From Myoxocephalus aenaeus (lineage: Eukaryota > Chordata > Actinopteri > Perciformes > Cottidae), in assembly GCA_038501785.1 (NCBI GenBank), contig JBAMJR010000097.1:1806501-1870500 (forward strand): a stretch of DNA of 64,000 nt, read 5' to 3'. How positions within the stretch are numbered: position 1 is the stretch's first letter; the number at the start of each line of letters is the position of its first letter. The notes beneath the pieces were generated by a model. That model was not told where the DNA came from and did no database searches. It was given only the letters and a program-made list of their open reading frames with translations. Made by a program: the position numbers and the translations under genes. Positions 13,765-48,500 of the stretch are shown in pieces.

Positions 13765-16700
13765 CTTAACGTCGCATTACTTCCCTCCCAGAGGCCTGTG
13801 GTTCAGTCACATACCCATCAGGAGAAGATCACACAGCAGGCAGGCAAGCCTCTGCTGCACTGGCTGTTGTCAGGTGACTCTCTCTGCGGCTTCGGCGGCG
13901 GCAGATCCCAGCAGGGGACGTCGCTGATTGCTGACCACGCACACAACAATGTTGCCTGTGAACCCACCGCTTTATGGCTGCCCCGGCTTTGATGCAACAT
14001 CTAATTGGCCGAGATGAACTGTTGCTGTGGCAGCTTGGGGCCCAGCTCCACTGTACGCCAGTCCACACAGTCACTGTCTGCATTTAATTAGGTCCCCTCT
14101 GCCTTGTGAGTGTGTGTTTGTGTCTGTATACTATATGTGTGCGCACACATGCAGTATATCAATATGTACATCTGCCTCTGTTTATGCAACCACTTCTGCG
14201 TATCTGCGTCAGTTGTCTGTGCAAGTTCGGTATTAAAAATGGCAATATATTCGTTTGTGTCACGACAGATAGTCAGGAAGGAAATTATTTCTCATCCAAA
14301 AAAGGAAGGTGGGTAATCTGAGACAAGATGAGGCGCATGGCAGAATTAAAATGGAGAGGTGTGGGGCTTCATTGCCCAGTGGTTTGTTTTCTCAGTTCTT
14401 AACACAGCTCCAGGTGCTGGTGATTGGCTCGGGTGGTGACGGGGTGCGGTCGACTAGAAGAAAGAGTGAAGGGTGTCGTAGTGGTTTGTTTTCGCAGGCC
14501 CTTCACTTCTCAGCGTTTGGCGATGGTTCTGGAGCCTGTTGTCGCCGCGGAGGGGCTGCGCGTGAGTGGCGCTTTGTTTAACTTCCTCTCAGTGCTGGAG
14601 GAACCAGCGGGGCCTGGTAATGAGTCTGCAAACAGGACTCACGAGGAAGAGAACCGCGTTTCCCATTACTAATTGCAGTGAGTGATGGTAATGTGTTGCT
14701 CTGCATTTTTAGCAAGAGGTTCTGTCTCAAAGGACACGGTGTTTACGATAATCAGTCATTTGCCCATAAAAGATCGCTTTGCTCCGTGACAGACGCTTAA
14801 ACACACAACTTGTAAAAAAATATATAAAAGAATAGCAGAGCTGAGCAAGAGACAGCTACATGAAAGTTGCGTTGGCAGTTACATGCCACAGACCCATTCG
14901 TGTTAGAAATGAAGGGGCAATTTTAGAAGCTGTGCTGTTTTGTTTATTTGCATAAAATTGAAGAAATACCGCAAAGTATCATGTGTCTCAGCTTGTGCTG
15001 AACTCACCAGTGCACAATGACTGATTATGGCAAATTACTATCCCTGTACGAGCTGCCGGGAATCCGCTCTCTGTGCTGTATGTGGCCCTGAAGCAGGGAA
15101 GAGAAATTGTTTCCGCCCAAGTACCATAAAAACAGATTGGAAGCTCAGCGCTGTGAATTAGCTGCACAGGAAGCCTCCTAAACCCCCTGTTTTATTCATG
15201 AGCATGAAGGCTATCGGAGTCTAAGAAACCACATTAAAAAGCATTAGAGATCAACTGCTGCTGTCATTTGAAAGCACATGACTAATGCAGCGAGAGAGAT
15301 CAACCCAGCAGCCATGTTGACAGATAAAATGGGAAAACCAGCATTCAACTTATGGTATCCTGCTTGACAAGTCCACAAGTTACATTTCGGGGTCCGGGGC
15401 TTTGTTTGGCCAGCCAGGGGAAGAGCTGGTGTCGGAGGGGAGTGGAGGACCTTTGCACAACTGTTGATGAAATGCATCGTTGTTGGTAATCCTTTGGAAA
15501 TTGAAATGGGGAGAGGCGGTGGCTCCTGAGGGAGAGCGATGCAGTGGACACACACATGGCAGCGATATACACCAGAGCGTTGCGGAGCCTGAGAAGTTGG
15601 TGGTACAGTGGATTGGGGCCATGTGAGAGGAAGGTGAAGAGGCCACATCTGCCAAATTTGCAGAGGAGTGTACGAGAGAAAATGAGCTTTCAAGTTCCCA
15701 ATGACTCTTGCAGTCTGTTTACTGTTTCACTGAACACTGTTTACGGTCACTGCTGTTCCTACAACTAATTCTTCAGAGTTTAGCATCTGTTTTTAGGACA
15801 ATAAAACAATAAGGATAATTCTCAGCTCTCAAAACAGAGCCAATAATAATAATAATAATACACATTGTACTGGGTACCATGTCTATTATTTTTTTGTATA
15901 AATCCAGATCCTTTATTAAATCCAAACCTGAATACACAGGCTTTTAAATCTGTGGTATAAGCATGGAATCAAACATCAACAATTTACTTTACCAGTGAGA
16001 GGGGGATTAACTGGTCTATGTCTAATAAACAAGCAATAATAACACAATTGCTATTTATTGCTTTTCCTTGTAATTCCCCTTAAAAGCTATTAGATGCATC
16101 TCAATACGTCGAGCCACAGTATATGTGGAATTCAATGCCATGTGTCCTTGTTTACTTGGTTTGTCTGGGTGCCAACATTTCCTAATTGTCCTCTCTGAAT
16201 TTAGCAACTTGGTCTCTCGTCATTACGGTGGCACTGACGTCCTAATGAGTGGAATTGTTGTCTGAAAGATGGCCCCCTTTTTTTCCCTGCTGCAAAAGCA
16301 TATTAGATCCAGACAGCTCATTTCCATTCCCCCTGTCATCTCTCTAGAAATGACGTGCAGTGCTTGAAACTGTTTATTTCCAAATTCAGACCTCCTCCGC
16401 GGCAGCCATCGGCTTCAATTACCAGTTTTTCCTGAGCGGAGCCATCAGGCAGCCTGACACTGAGGTCCAACCTAATTCCCACCTTCTCCAAAGTCAAGAG
16501 CATAATGTGCAGATAAAAAAGGTGGAAAATAGCCTGCCACTCATTAGCATGCAGCGCCTGCCTGTTCATTTGCTTGCTGCGAATGAAAGTTCTGACACTC
16601 AGCGCCTTGTGCAATACGAGAATAGTCCTCTTCAGACTGCCTCGTGTCCTTACTGCCGTGGAAAGGTCATCGGCAAAGGTGTGCGCTCACCAACCTGGCT

Positions 16701-17800
16701 CTCTGCTCTTCAGTGGCCCACCTGGGAGCAAGGTTAGCCGAGGGTATTGATTCAGGGAGAACCTCATTACCTGCTGAATCAACATATTATTGCCATGTTT
16801 CACCCAGCTGAATTGTTTACAAGTGTCTTTAGCACGGGCAAAAGCCTGCTCTGGTGGGCCACGACCGCATTCATTAGTCCCTGACCCCGGTGATTATGTG
16901 TTATCTGATACACTGCTATCTGGCTTGGCCGCATGTGCAGGGCCACTGGCCTGCATCGGCCTGGGCCCATTACAAGCCCTCTCCTTTTCTCTCTCCGTTT
17001 TTCTCTCCCTCTCCCCCTTGATCCCTCTTTCCCTCTGTCTGCGCTCCCTATGAATGTATCCATTAGCCTGCCGATGTGTAAATTGTTTTCACCTGCACTG
17101 CGGGCAGATGGGGAGCAGTGTCTCTGTCGTGATTTCCTATGCATGAGCTTTCTAATCAGTCGGAGAGTAACACGATTCCCTTGCTCCTTGCCAGAAAAAG
17201 GTGAGCTTGCGCGAGCATGCATGCACACATACATTACATACATGCACACACACACACTCACAATCTGCAATCAATATGCACGCTGTGTTGTGGGGATATT
17301 GGTGCGGCGGTAGTGGTGACAGGGTTCATTATATGAGCTTGCCTTACAACACTGATGGCTTAATACAGAGGAGAGGTTCTGGGCCCAGGCTGATCCTTGC
17401 CTCTGCCGTTCCCAATTTCAGTTCAAATAGATGGCAAATTTGACCTGGAACACTAAACCCACATAAGGGCAATGATATGCAGTAGCGGTGACAACCGAGT
17501 GTGTCCCACGGAAGAGACAGGAGAGGATGCCCCTCGCGCGAACAAATAAAGCATCTTAATGTGGATGTGACATGTGCCCCGTGGGCCTCTGCTGGAGAAG
17601 GGGGTCAAATGGGCCATCCAGGACTGGAATTGCTCTTTAGGAGGGGGGATGCTCATTAAAAGACCTGTCTGTTTTTAACTGCTTGTCTATTCTGTGGCTC
17701 AGATAGAAAGTTACAGCGCTTGGTACTCTATCAAAATTGCTGATTGACATTGACCATTATTGCAGTTTTACTGTATATGCAATGTTTTTTTGCAATTATG
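13763..17800. other. Intergenic, no gene seen
   Basis: Contains (AAT)n at 15843-15860 and a CT-rich stretch at 16980-17040. The balanced block around 16330-16760 is open in several frames but has no start, splice or domain logic that I can defend; it could be a conserved non-coding element. Confidence 0.4.
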
Positions 17801-20800
17801 CTGCAAGGTACACTAAAAACAGACACACCACTTCCACATTATGTAGGTGTAACATTGTTTTGTTAGTTGAACACACAACATACTGAGTGAGATATCCAAA
17901 AAAAAAATATCAACACGAGCCACCTTCTTCAGCATCAGTAATAGGTTCACATCAGTGCAAGTCACCTGCTCCCTGACAGCCAGGTCACTGCGGCTCAGCC
18001 TGAGTTGGTAAACATGGAGGTGGAAGGGCACAGTGTTAACAAGACCAGGGATCGTTGAAACCAACCAGGCCCACTACTGGAGCAAACACTAAGCCCTGGC
18101 TGTCAGACGCCTGACCCAAACAGCCTAGCCCACATGAATCTCATCATCTGACAACCACACACACTGCCCTTACTCGCCGCTGTGTACGACACCGCCCCTG
18201 CTATCCGCTGTCAGTCAAACTCCAGGCTCACAGACTTGTCAAACTGAGAGATGATCCTCTCCTTCCTGTCTCTCTCGCCCACTGACAGGATCTGCCCGCG
18301 GACCGCGAGCATGTGAAAATGATTGGAAAAAACGTTTGCGTCAGACTAGCGGCAGATGTCCAAAAGGAAAGAATGAAGAAATTAAACAAAATAGAGAATG
18401 AATCCACTCCGCAAACTACGACATCACTCGGCGTGCGTGTGCTAACAACAAGCCACTGTCATTAGGCCTGGCAGTCTTTGTTCAAAACCACACTGACGCA
18501 TTCTGCTCTCAGACAGCACTCGAGACGGCCTTGATGTTTATTCAAATAAACAACAAGTGCAGCATCATGCTGAATCTGATCTCCCCACGCATCCTTACTG
18601 GCGTAAGAGACAACATCTACAAAAAAAAATAGATTAATAAAAAAAGTACAAAATGTGTCTTTACACAGCTTAGCACAGCCTCTTGGGGTTCAATTTCTTC
18701 CTGAGTTGCAAAGGAAAAGGCAAGCATTGGAAACTAGTTCCCCTCCACCCCGTTCTATTTTGTATAAGCTTTCTTTTTCCATGAAATTATAAAGGGGATT
18801 TGTTGCAGCTTTTCATCCACTTGATAGCACTTAACTAATTGCTGTCCTCTCTTGGACAAAAACGCACTCAGAAAAACATAGACATACAAATAAAGTATAT
18901 GCAGGCACATGCGTGCATGCACGCTGTGATATTTTGTAGCCTTTAAAAAAAAAATTTAATCAGACCTGGTTCTGAACAGTTGCTACTAATATCATCATCT
19001 GGACCCGTTTAATCATTTTAATATAACTTTGTGAAAATATCTATACCTGTGCCAACTACAAGTACCTACTTTTTGAAAACGATTATAAAAGCCCGGTCAA
19101 ATCCCTTTCGCTAGGGGTATCAGCTAATTATAGAAACAAGTGACCATTGAATTAACACATGGAATATGAAAGCTTTTGCACTCTGATGTAGAATGCTCTC
19201 TGGGAAAGAAAAAAAAAAATGTCAGACCTTAATTTGCAATTTCACAGGGAGTCACCTGAGTTCTGGTTAAACAATATGTTTCAACTCAGTGGAAACCCAA
19301 TGGGATTGTAAATGTTAGAATGTGCAGCAAACATGTTGATAAATGTCACATTTTTGTAAATGCTATCCATACAAAACTATGAATGAATAATAAAAGTTAA
19401 TTTTAAAACTTGCCACAATGGGCGACTCCTACACCGTCTTTCGTCACAGATGAGAATTGAGGATTTGCATTAACAGCCAATGCTGCTCCGGTATCTAAGT
19501 GATAGTGAAAGGAGTGAAGGGAGAGCCATGAAAACCAGAGCTGTGAAAGAACAGCCACAAAAGACAGATAAACCCAACACCACAGAGAGGTGAGCCAACT
19601 GTTCCAAGTCTCGCACAAGGGGCGGAAGAAAAAGGGAGGGGGCGGAGAAGATAATTTAGCATTTGTGTAAGCTGTTTATCAAATTATTAACTGCACAGAT
19701 GTTTCTGACTAGCTAGGGGCTGAACATGGGCTCTGCCAGGCACAGGGAACAAAGGTCTGAAGGATTCAACGGAGATGTGCACTGAATATCAATTTAATTT
19801 ACTAGCTGTTAATTCTCATGCAAATTGTGACCTCTGTTAGGGCATATCAATGGCCATACACATTGTATGTCTTCAGAGGAGCAGTAGGCAGAAACACTGT
19901 AGAAAACTACAAATGGGGGAAATAATATTGTCAGTGGAGCCATTCATGCAGTAAGATTTGGGGAAATGTATGCACGGCACCTTCTTGTTTTTACTGATAA
20001 ACACTTGTAAAGGCTACACCTACTCTATCATCAAAACTGTTTTTGTTTTGCACCTGTTTTGCACCTTTTGGGCTGTCTATGTTTTCCGACCTAGGAAGGA
20101 GCTATACTGTATGACTCATTGTGGAGTTAAAATGAATGCTGTTCAGGGAGCAGATAAGCACACCTTGTGGAAGAGAAGAGAGGATAATTCATAAGCCCTG
20201 AAGTTTTTCTGAGCATGTATCTATGCAAAGTGACTGAAATCATACTCACCATTATGAATGCACATTAATTGGAGTGTCTTTATTTTTTGATGCAATCTCA
20301 CTCAGGGTGCCAGGTCATCTTGATGAGCTTTCCGCCTGATACACAAAGTAAGGGAGAGCGTCGTGAGTAAACGGTGGTTGTGAATGTCATCTATATTGTG
20401 AACCACAATCTTCTGAAAATGATCATGACTGCATGGTATGACATTCAGCAAAGGTTGATCACTGGCATAAACCTCAGCTGAGCTCAGCTGGAACGGCAAT
20501 GTTGCAAGCCCCATTTTCTTCATCACCTCCAAAGGACCGCCTTTCAGCTCACCACAGCACAAACAAAAAGCCTGGCAACAATATCAATTATACATGCAGG
20601 AGGCAAACAAGGGGATTTATTTCACAACAAATAGCCTCATAGAGATGCTGAATGGGACCTATTAGCATTAGAAAAGGACAACAAAACTCCCCAGTTCAAC
20701 AGCTAAAGAGCAATTTGATGGGACTGGAATTGGGGAAATTGCTTGATTAGGGTGTGCATTCGGATGGGGCTGCAAGGATGTGTAGTGTTGTCCCCTTTGA

Positions 20801-21319
20801 CAGAATGACACGCTGCTGCAGTCAAAACATGACATTATGAGAACTGTCAGTGGTGAACTTTGATAATGCAAGACAAGATCAGGGGATGATACAGCATTCA
20901 TCTGGTAAATGAGACATCAATCTGTATCTGATAGAGAGGGGGAAGTCAAATGAAGATAAAGACAGCCTTTTAATGGCTGGTATTTAGCTCTAATGTTGTA
21001 GACATTTCTTTGTGTGTAAGTACACGATGTGGTTTTCTGAAGTATACAGTCCCATTCAATCCTCGAGGCATCATTTACACTTAATTCGAGTTAACCTTGG
21101 TAAACAAAAACACATTATAAAGTATAAAGGACCGCTGAAACGTATATGTAGTTTTACACTTTCTTAAAGGCCTATTTCAGTAAGTATTCAAGGTTTTAGG
21201 GAAATTACTATCGTTTTTCTTACCTGAAACATTTGTCTTAGCTTTTTTTGTTTTACTTTTGTGACAGCGAGACCAAACGGTCGTAAACGGCATACCTCTA
21301 CCATGTACAAATAACTTTT
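17801..21319. other. Intergenic upstream of kiz
   Basis: No confident gene. A 33-codon minus-strand frame at 18211-18312 looks protein-like (QILSVGERDRKERIISQFDK) but is unsupported. The rest is AT-rich with short A runs. Confidence 0.45.
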
Positions 21320-21497
21320 TTAACGGAAGTAAAAAAAAAAAAAGGGGGGGGCTCGCGCCCGTACTCGCACCACGTGTTCTCTGTTTTTATCCGCAGGGAT
21401 TTCTGGGAAGCGGTGCTCATGGTAACCGATGTAAACACTGGCCGTCCTCCTCCACCTCCCTCTTCTCGGCTCTGGAGTAGCACCCAGGCGGACGAAA
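21320..21497 (+). promoter_or_regulatory. kiz: Probable kiz promoter and 5' UTR
   Basis: A CpG-containing GC-rich patch rises out of AT-rich surroundings just before the kiz ATG. It includes a CACGTG E-box at 21371-21376 and a TTCTGGGAAG stretch at about 21401-21410. No TATA box is obvious, as is common for housekeeping centrosomal genes. The transcription start cannot be placed exactly. An upstream ATG at 21419 lies in the presumed leader (separate entry). The main ATG at 21498 has A at -3 and G at +4, a good initiation context. Confidence 0.5.

Positions 21498-21520
<23 letters not shown>
21419..21520 (+). CDS. Overlapping upstream ORF in the kiz leader
   Basis: An ATG 79 bases before the kiz start opens a 33-codon frame that runs past the kiz ATG in another frame and stops with TGA at 21518-21520. 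Its context is mediocre (C at -3, G at +4). If the transcript begins upstream of 21419, this would be an overlapping uORF expected to lower kiz translation. Whether it is in the mRNA depends on the start site, which I cannot see. Confidence 0.35.
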
Positions 21521-43914
<22,394 letters not shown>

Positions 43915-44080
43915 GATTTCCCCGCAGATGTTTTTTTTTAAATGAACTGCATTATTTCTCAGGCAGTTTGGCTCGCATTAATCCTCCCCCCATGACCATT
44001 ATTTTAGTGGTCTGCGTTGTAAATCATATGCACGCTGTATTGTAAAAACAAATAATAAAGTTGACAGCTCTCACGCTGGG
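43915..44080 (+). terminator. kiz: kiz 3' UTR and poly(A) signal
   Basis: A canonical AATAAA lies at 44054-44059, 140 bases after the stop, followed by a G/T-rich stretch (GCTGGGTAAAGTGCGTG). This predicts a short 3' UTR ending near 44075-44085. No earlier AATAAA was seen after the stop codon. Confidence 0.75.
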
Positions 44081-45929
44081 TAAAGTGCGTGAAGAGTTGT
44101 CCAACACTCTGCTGTTAACCCTGCTTCAGTCTCTTTATCTGAACAACTCTCCCGGCTCATAATAACAGCTCGAAATAGATTAAACTGATCTTTTAAAGCG
44201 ATTTGTTTGCACTAGGCTGGAAATCATGCATTTTGAATGCAGCAAGCATCTCAGAGTGCTCTACCTCCAGCATGCTCGAGTGTAGTGATGTGAGTCACCT
44301 GTGAAATGACAAAGCACAATGGCCACTCTGCACGCTGCTGTGCGACCTGTGAACCTGCTGAAGAGGCCCATCTCCCAGGGCACAAAGTGTTGCAGCGCTA
44401 ACAAACTCCGAATATTTAGAACCGCCCAACAGACGCTCCGCACATATTCTCGCAGCTGCTTCTTTGATGCCCACAAAGACGCACGTCTAAATTCCTCGGT
44501 ATTATTGTGTAAATGAGTCACAAGTAGCCGGATTGTTGCTGAAACCACACAATGGCCTTCTGCAATTTATCATTTTGCAGCACATTGAGCACTCCGTATC
44601 TATTAATAACTCGGCGCTGCTGTGTGGGAGGCAGCATTCCCAAGTTTACATTCATAGTTCATTATGTCTGTAGTGTAAATTTCCAAATCTGCCATTCTGG
44701 GATGTGGTAAAAGCCCCTGGCATTCAGTGTCAGCAGGATTCCATTAGTCAGCTTTAGGTGACTTTACATGCCTGAACCTTTTAAAGTAGGACTCCACATT
44801 CATTACCAATAATGGCTTCAGACAGCCCTGACCCACCACAGAAAAGGGACTGTGGCAGAATAATTTGGAGTTTGCTAAAAGGCTCCCTAACATAATATCC
44901 ATGTTAAGGAGCATGTCAACAGATACTTGTGTGCGACAGATAGCTCACGGTGGAAGCGGGAGCTATATTATACTAATGTGTACTAACACAATAACATTTT
45001 TAAAAAGGCACTTTTCTGATTCCATGCCAGAGAGACGACGAGGATGAAATCCAGCTCATTCTCTCCGGAGCGCGTGTAGTCAGGCGGTCATGGGAGGACG
45101 TGGAAGGTTTCATCTTGCCGTGCAGGGGTCCGCACAGTGGCTCACCGAGAGAGTCTGCGTTATTTGATCTATCGTGTTGAGGTTGCCATTAGACAGCTCC
45201 GCTCAGTTCTTACAGCAGGCAATTCGAGAAGGTGATCCATGTTTATTGTGAATAGATTGTCTCAAGAGGGAGGGAGGATGGAAAACAAATGTATTTTTCA
45301 AGATAGTCCTACAATACATAATAAATAAAGCTGATTCAGATTCTGACAATACCGCTTGTGATGTCAGTGTGAAAGTACATTTTCTTATTTAATTTTGCTC
45401 CTAAACACTTCAAATTATCCTAAAGATAACTAATATCAGACATTTTTCTGCTCCAGGTGTGCCGTAACTACACCTTTGACAAAGATTGACAAAGTTAATG
45501 GATTATAGTCTCTGGTATTTAGCTGTAACATTTCTTTCAGGACACTGACTTGATCCTAATAAATGACATCCAGGTCTTAATGTTTGGCATGAGCTAAACC
45601 GCTCACCTCTGAGATGCCATATAAATAGTTTAATGATAAAAAAATATATATATATATGGAAATATATAGTTCACATTGTATGAATGAGTTCATTCGAGTT
45701 GTATTCCTCCAGTACAAACATACTTTTTAAAGTATGACTCTGCTCTTTCGTAAAAGTTGACATGCCTGACGCTGGAATGGATTATAAAATATTTGCGTGG
45801 GTATTGACACTTTCTTTTATGAAATGAGAAACTAAAGATTTTGTATCTTTACCAGATGTGAAATTATCACAGATTTACACTCTACTGTTCTTGAAAAGTG
45901 ACAGACTGAAACGACTCTCACTGGTTCAA
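44081..45929. other. Intergenic downstream of kiz
   Basis: No gene. Short AT repeat at 45641-45657 and AATAAATAAAGCTGATTCAG at 45319-45338, a phrase typical of old retroelement tails, but too short to assign. Confidence 0.5.
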
Positions 45930-45977
45930 TGGGCGAGCAAAGGGCAGAGAGACTTCTCTCTGCCCTTTGCTCGCCCA
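45930..45977. repeat. Perfect 48-nt foldback, 23-bp arms, 2-base loop
   Basis: Arms 45930-45952 (TGGGCGAGCAAAGGGCAGAG...) and 45955-45977 are exact reverse complements around CT. GC-rich in an AT-rich setting. Flanks are not complementary, so the edges are sharp. Confidence 0.95.
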
Positions 45978-46390
45978 GACTTTCCCTTTCAGATGAAAGT
46001 AAAAGGCAAAATTGTGAAAGCACCCTCAACAACTAAATTCCGATTCTCTTTCCTTGAGGAGCTTTTTCTTCTCTTGTCGCTATGCACTACATATTATCAG
46101 TTATGTGGGCTTTTCTTCATCAACGGCCTCAAAATTGAACCAGCAACAATTAAAAGTGACCTTTGGGATCAGTGAGCTCATTTCTGAAGCAATATCTTTA
46201 GCTTTTAATGTGATGTGGAACATGGTGCTGTGTCACTCATTTTGGGCGTCAATAGAAGTTGAGATATGTATTTTTTTGCCAAATGAGAAAACACAACAAT
46301 GATGTGCACAACAACCACGACTAGTGGCAACATGTGAGTACATCTCATGTTTACTCTAAATGCTATGACTCTTTATTTATGCGCACAATG

Positions 46391-47333
46391 TATGGCGGAC
46401 CGGAAATGACTTAATTATAAATAAATAAATGCAGGAATAAATAAATAAATGCTTAAATAAATGTATAAATAAATGCAGGAATAAATAAATAAATGTATAA
46501 ATAAATACAGGAATATATAAATATAAGTTATACCTAAACAGGACATCATTAAATAAATCTATTTCTACATTTCTGTATTTCAATATTTATTTATGCCTGT
46601 ATTTATGTGTCCACACGTATTTCTTCATTTATTTATTTCTGTATTTCTGTGTCCTTGTATGCAAATGAGCTGGGGCGGTCCGAACCTCTGTCTAAAGCAT
46701 GATTGGTCACAGGAGTGTTATCGCTCCTGCTATGTTACGCTCTACTACTTCTGCCTTCACATGTTGTTGAAGTTGGCAAGCTCAGCTAACCGTTAGCAGA
46801 AGTCTGGATTTTCAATGCCCTGTCCGGCGTATTTGTCCTCCTTTTTGCAGACCTGCAAACTTCTCACCTTAAGGCGAAATTCGCTGTTTTGAAATCAAAA
46901 TATGTGAACTGGCCGGCCAGCGTTTCTGAGGTTGGAGTGGTCATGATCTTCATAATAGAAGATCTTTGATGAGTCTTGGCCAATCAGCGTTAAGATGTCT
47001 CCAGCGGCCATTTCTCAATACGCTTTCTTCTCTGTACTTGATGAGGAAACTCAGCGCTCTGCTGCCCGCCGAGAGCAGCCTGATCCCGGCAGGACTTTTC
47101 CACTGGCTCCGATTTCTCCGTAGCGGTTAAACATGAGATATAATTCTGTTTTGAGGATCTAACGAGCAATCTTTATTAGTTTATTATTTATTCACAGTAA
47201 CGTTACATCAGTTTAACGGAGGGAAAGGTTAAGATTCATAACTTAAGATTTTAATTGAACTTTTACTTTGAACTACAGCGGTGTTTTATTACTTTTTACC
47301 GAATTGATTGCAATTATATAAAAAAATATATAA

Positions 47334-47373
<40 letters not shown>

Positions 47374-48075
47374 CAATACATAAAAAAAATACATATTAAT
47401 GCATTGTTGATTACAATTAATAATATATTACATATATAAGATATATATTACATATACATATAGAAAATAAAAATACATATTAATTAGTTGATAAAGCAGG
47501 GTATGCTCCAAGGAGATCAATTACAGTAAAAAGGGCTCACATCTCTCTTCACACTTAATAAAATCAAACTGCACCCCTCCTATGCAATTATTCACAGCCT
47601 CACAAAATACCGCATAGTGTCCTCCTTTTTGGTGTTATGGATATGGTCACCATAGCCTAGACAGCTTTTTGACTTCATCTACAGGGGCCATGTGAAGGGA
47701 TCGATTGCTTCTGTCTTGCTCCCCTACTTGACCAATCCTGTTTAACAATGAGGTTCGGACCGCCCCAGCTCATTTGCATACAAGGACACAGAAATACAGA
47801 AATAAATAAATGAAGAAATACATGTGGACACATAAATACAGGCATAAATAAATGAAGAAATACAGAAATGTAGAAATAGATTTATTTAATGATGTCCTGT
47901 TTAGGTATAACTTATATTTATATATTCCTGTATTTATTTATACATTTATTTAAGCATTTATTTATTTATTCCTGTATTTATTTATACATTTATTTAAGCA
48001 TTTATTTATTTATTCCTGTATTTATTCCTGCATTTATTTATTTATTTATAATTAAGTCATTTCCGGTCCTCCATA
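46391..48075. mobile_element. Unclassified DNA element with long inverted terminal arms
   Basis: The left arm (46391-46709) and right arm (47729-48075) are inverted copies, close to identical except for the copy number of a TAAATAAATGCAGGAATAAA-type minisatellite. Each arm starts TATGG(C/A)GGACCGGAAATGAC and ends near GATTGGTCA. Near its inner end each arm holds an octamer ATGCAAAT (46659-46666; inverse at 47772-47779) and a GC-box-like GGGGCGGTC. The 1-kb core (46710-47728) has no long open frame, so the element is non-autonomous. Weaker complementarity (CAATG) continues just outside, so the exact ends and target duplication are unsettled. Confidence 0.8.
47338..47371. repeat. (AT)n inside the long-armed element
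   Basis: About 34 nt of TA within the element's core. Confidence 0.95.
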
Positions 48076-48329
48076 CCATTGAGCTCCACATGTACCGTAT
48101 CTAACAAAGGTCAAGTCTAACACTATAGCTTTGTTGGATGTACAAATATGACGACACAGCAGGCAACATTTCAGTGGTATACAACAGGTGAACCACACAT
48201 CGCCAACCAGAAACCGACCGCAATGAGAAAATAGTGACCAGTCTGCTCGGCTTACCACATGAACTGGTTTTAAACACATTCCAGTCTGCAACAAGCTCGA
48301 TCATCAATCGAGAGATTCTCAAATGTGGA

Positions 48330-48500
48330 ATTGTCTTTAGTTTAGACTGCTGTTGGGATAAAACAAACGAGACATTTGAAGATCCCATCATGCACTCTTT
48401 TTCAAAATTTGCGGACATTTTATAGACCAATTTGTTCAATCAATTGAGAAAATAATCGGTAGATTAATCAATAATGAAAATAATCACTTGTAACTGCCAC
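48330..48500 (+). mobile_element. Fragment of an abundant teleost interspersed repeat
   Basis: Contains, in order, GTCTTTAGTTTAGACTGCTG, AAAACAAACGAGACATTTGA, GGACATTTTATAGACCAA and GAGAAAATAATCGGTAGATT, then AATGAAAATAATC. I recognise this chain from very common fish repeats that continue into GTTAGTTGCAGCC, here degraded to CTTGTAACTGCC. No coding capacity. Confidence 0.7.

Noticed and set aside
15244..15693. 149-codon minus-strand open frame
   Set aside because: No recognisable domain, no splice context and biased composition. Several alternative frames are open in the same place.
16360..16737. 125-codon plus-strand open frame
   Set aside because: No domain or exon structure; better treated as unannotated unique sequence.
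46425..46520. Regularly spaced repeats that could suggest a CRISPR array
   Set aside because: Units are short, AT-only and of uneven spacing in a vertebrate genome. They are a minisatellite inside a transposon arm.
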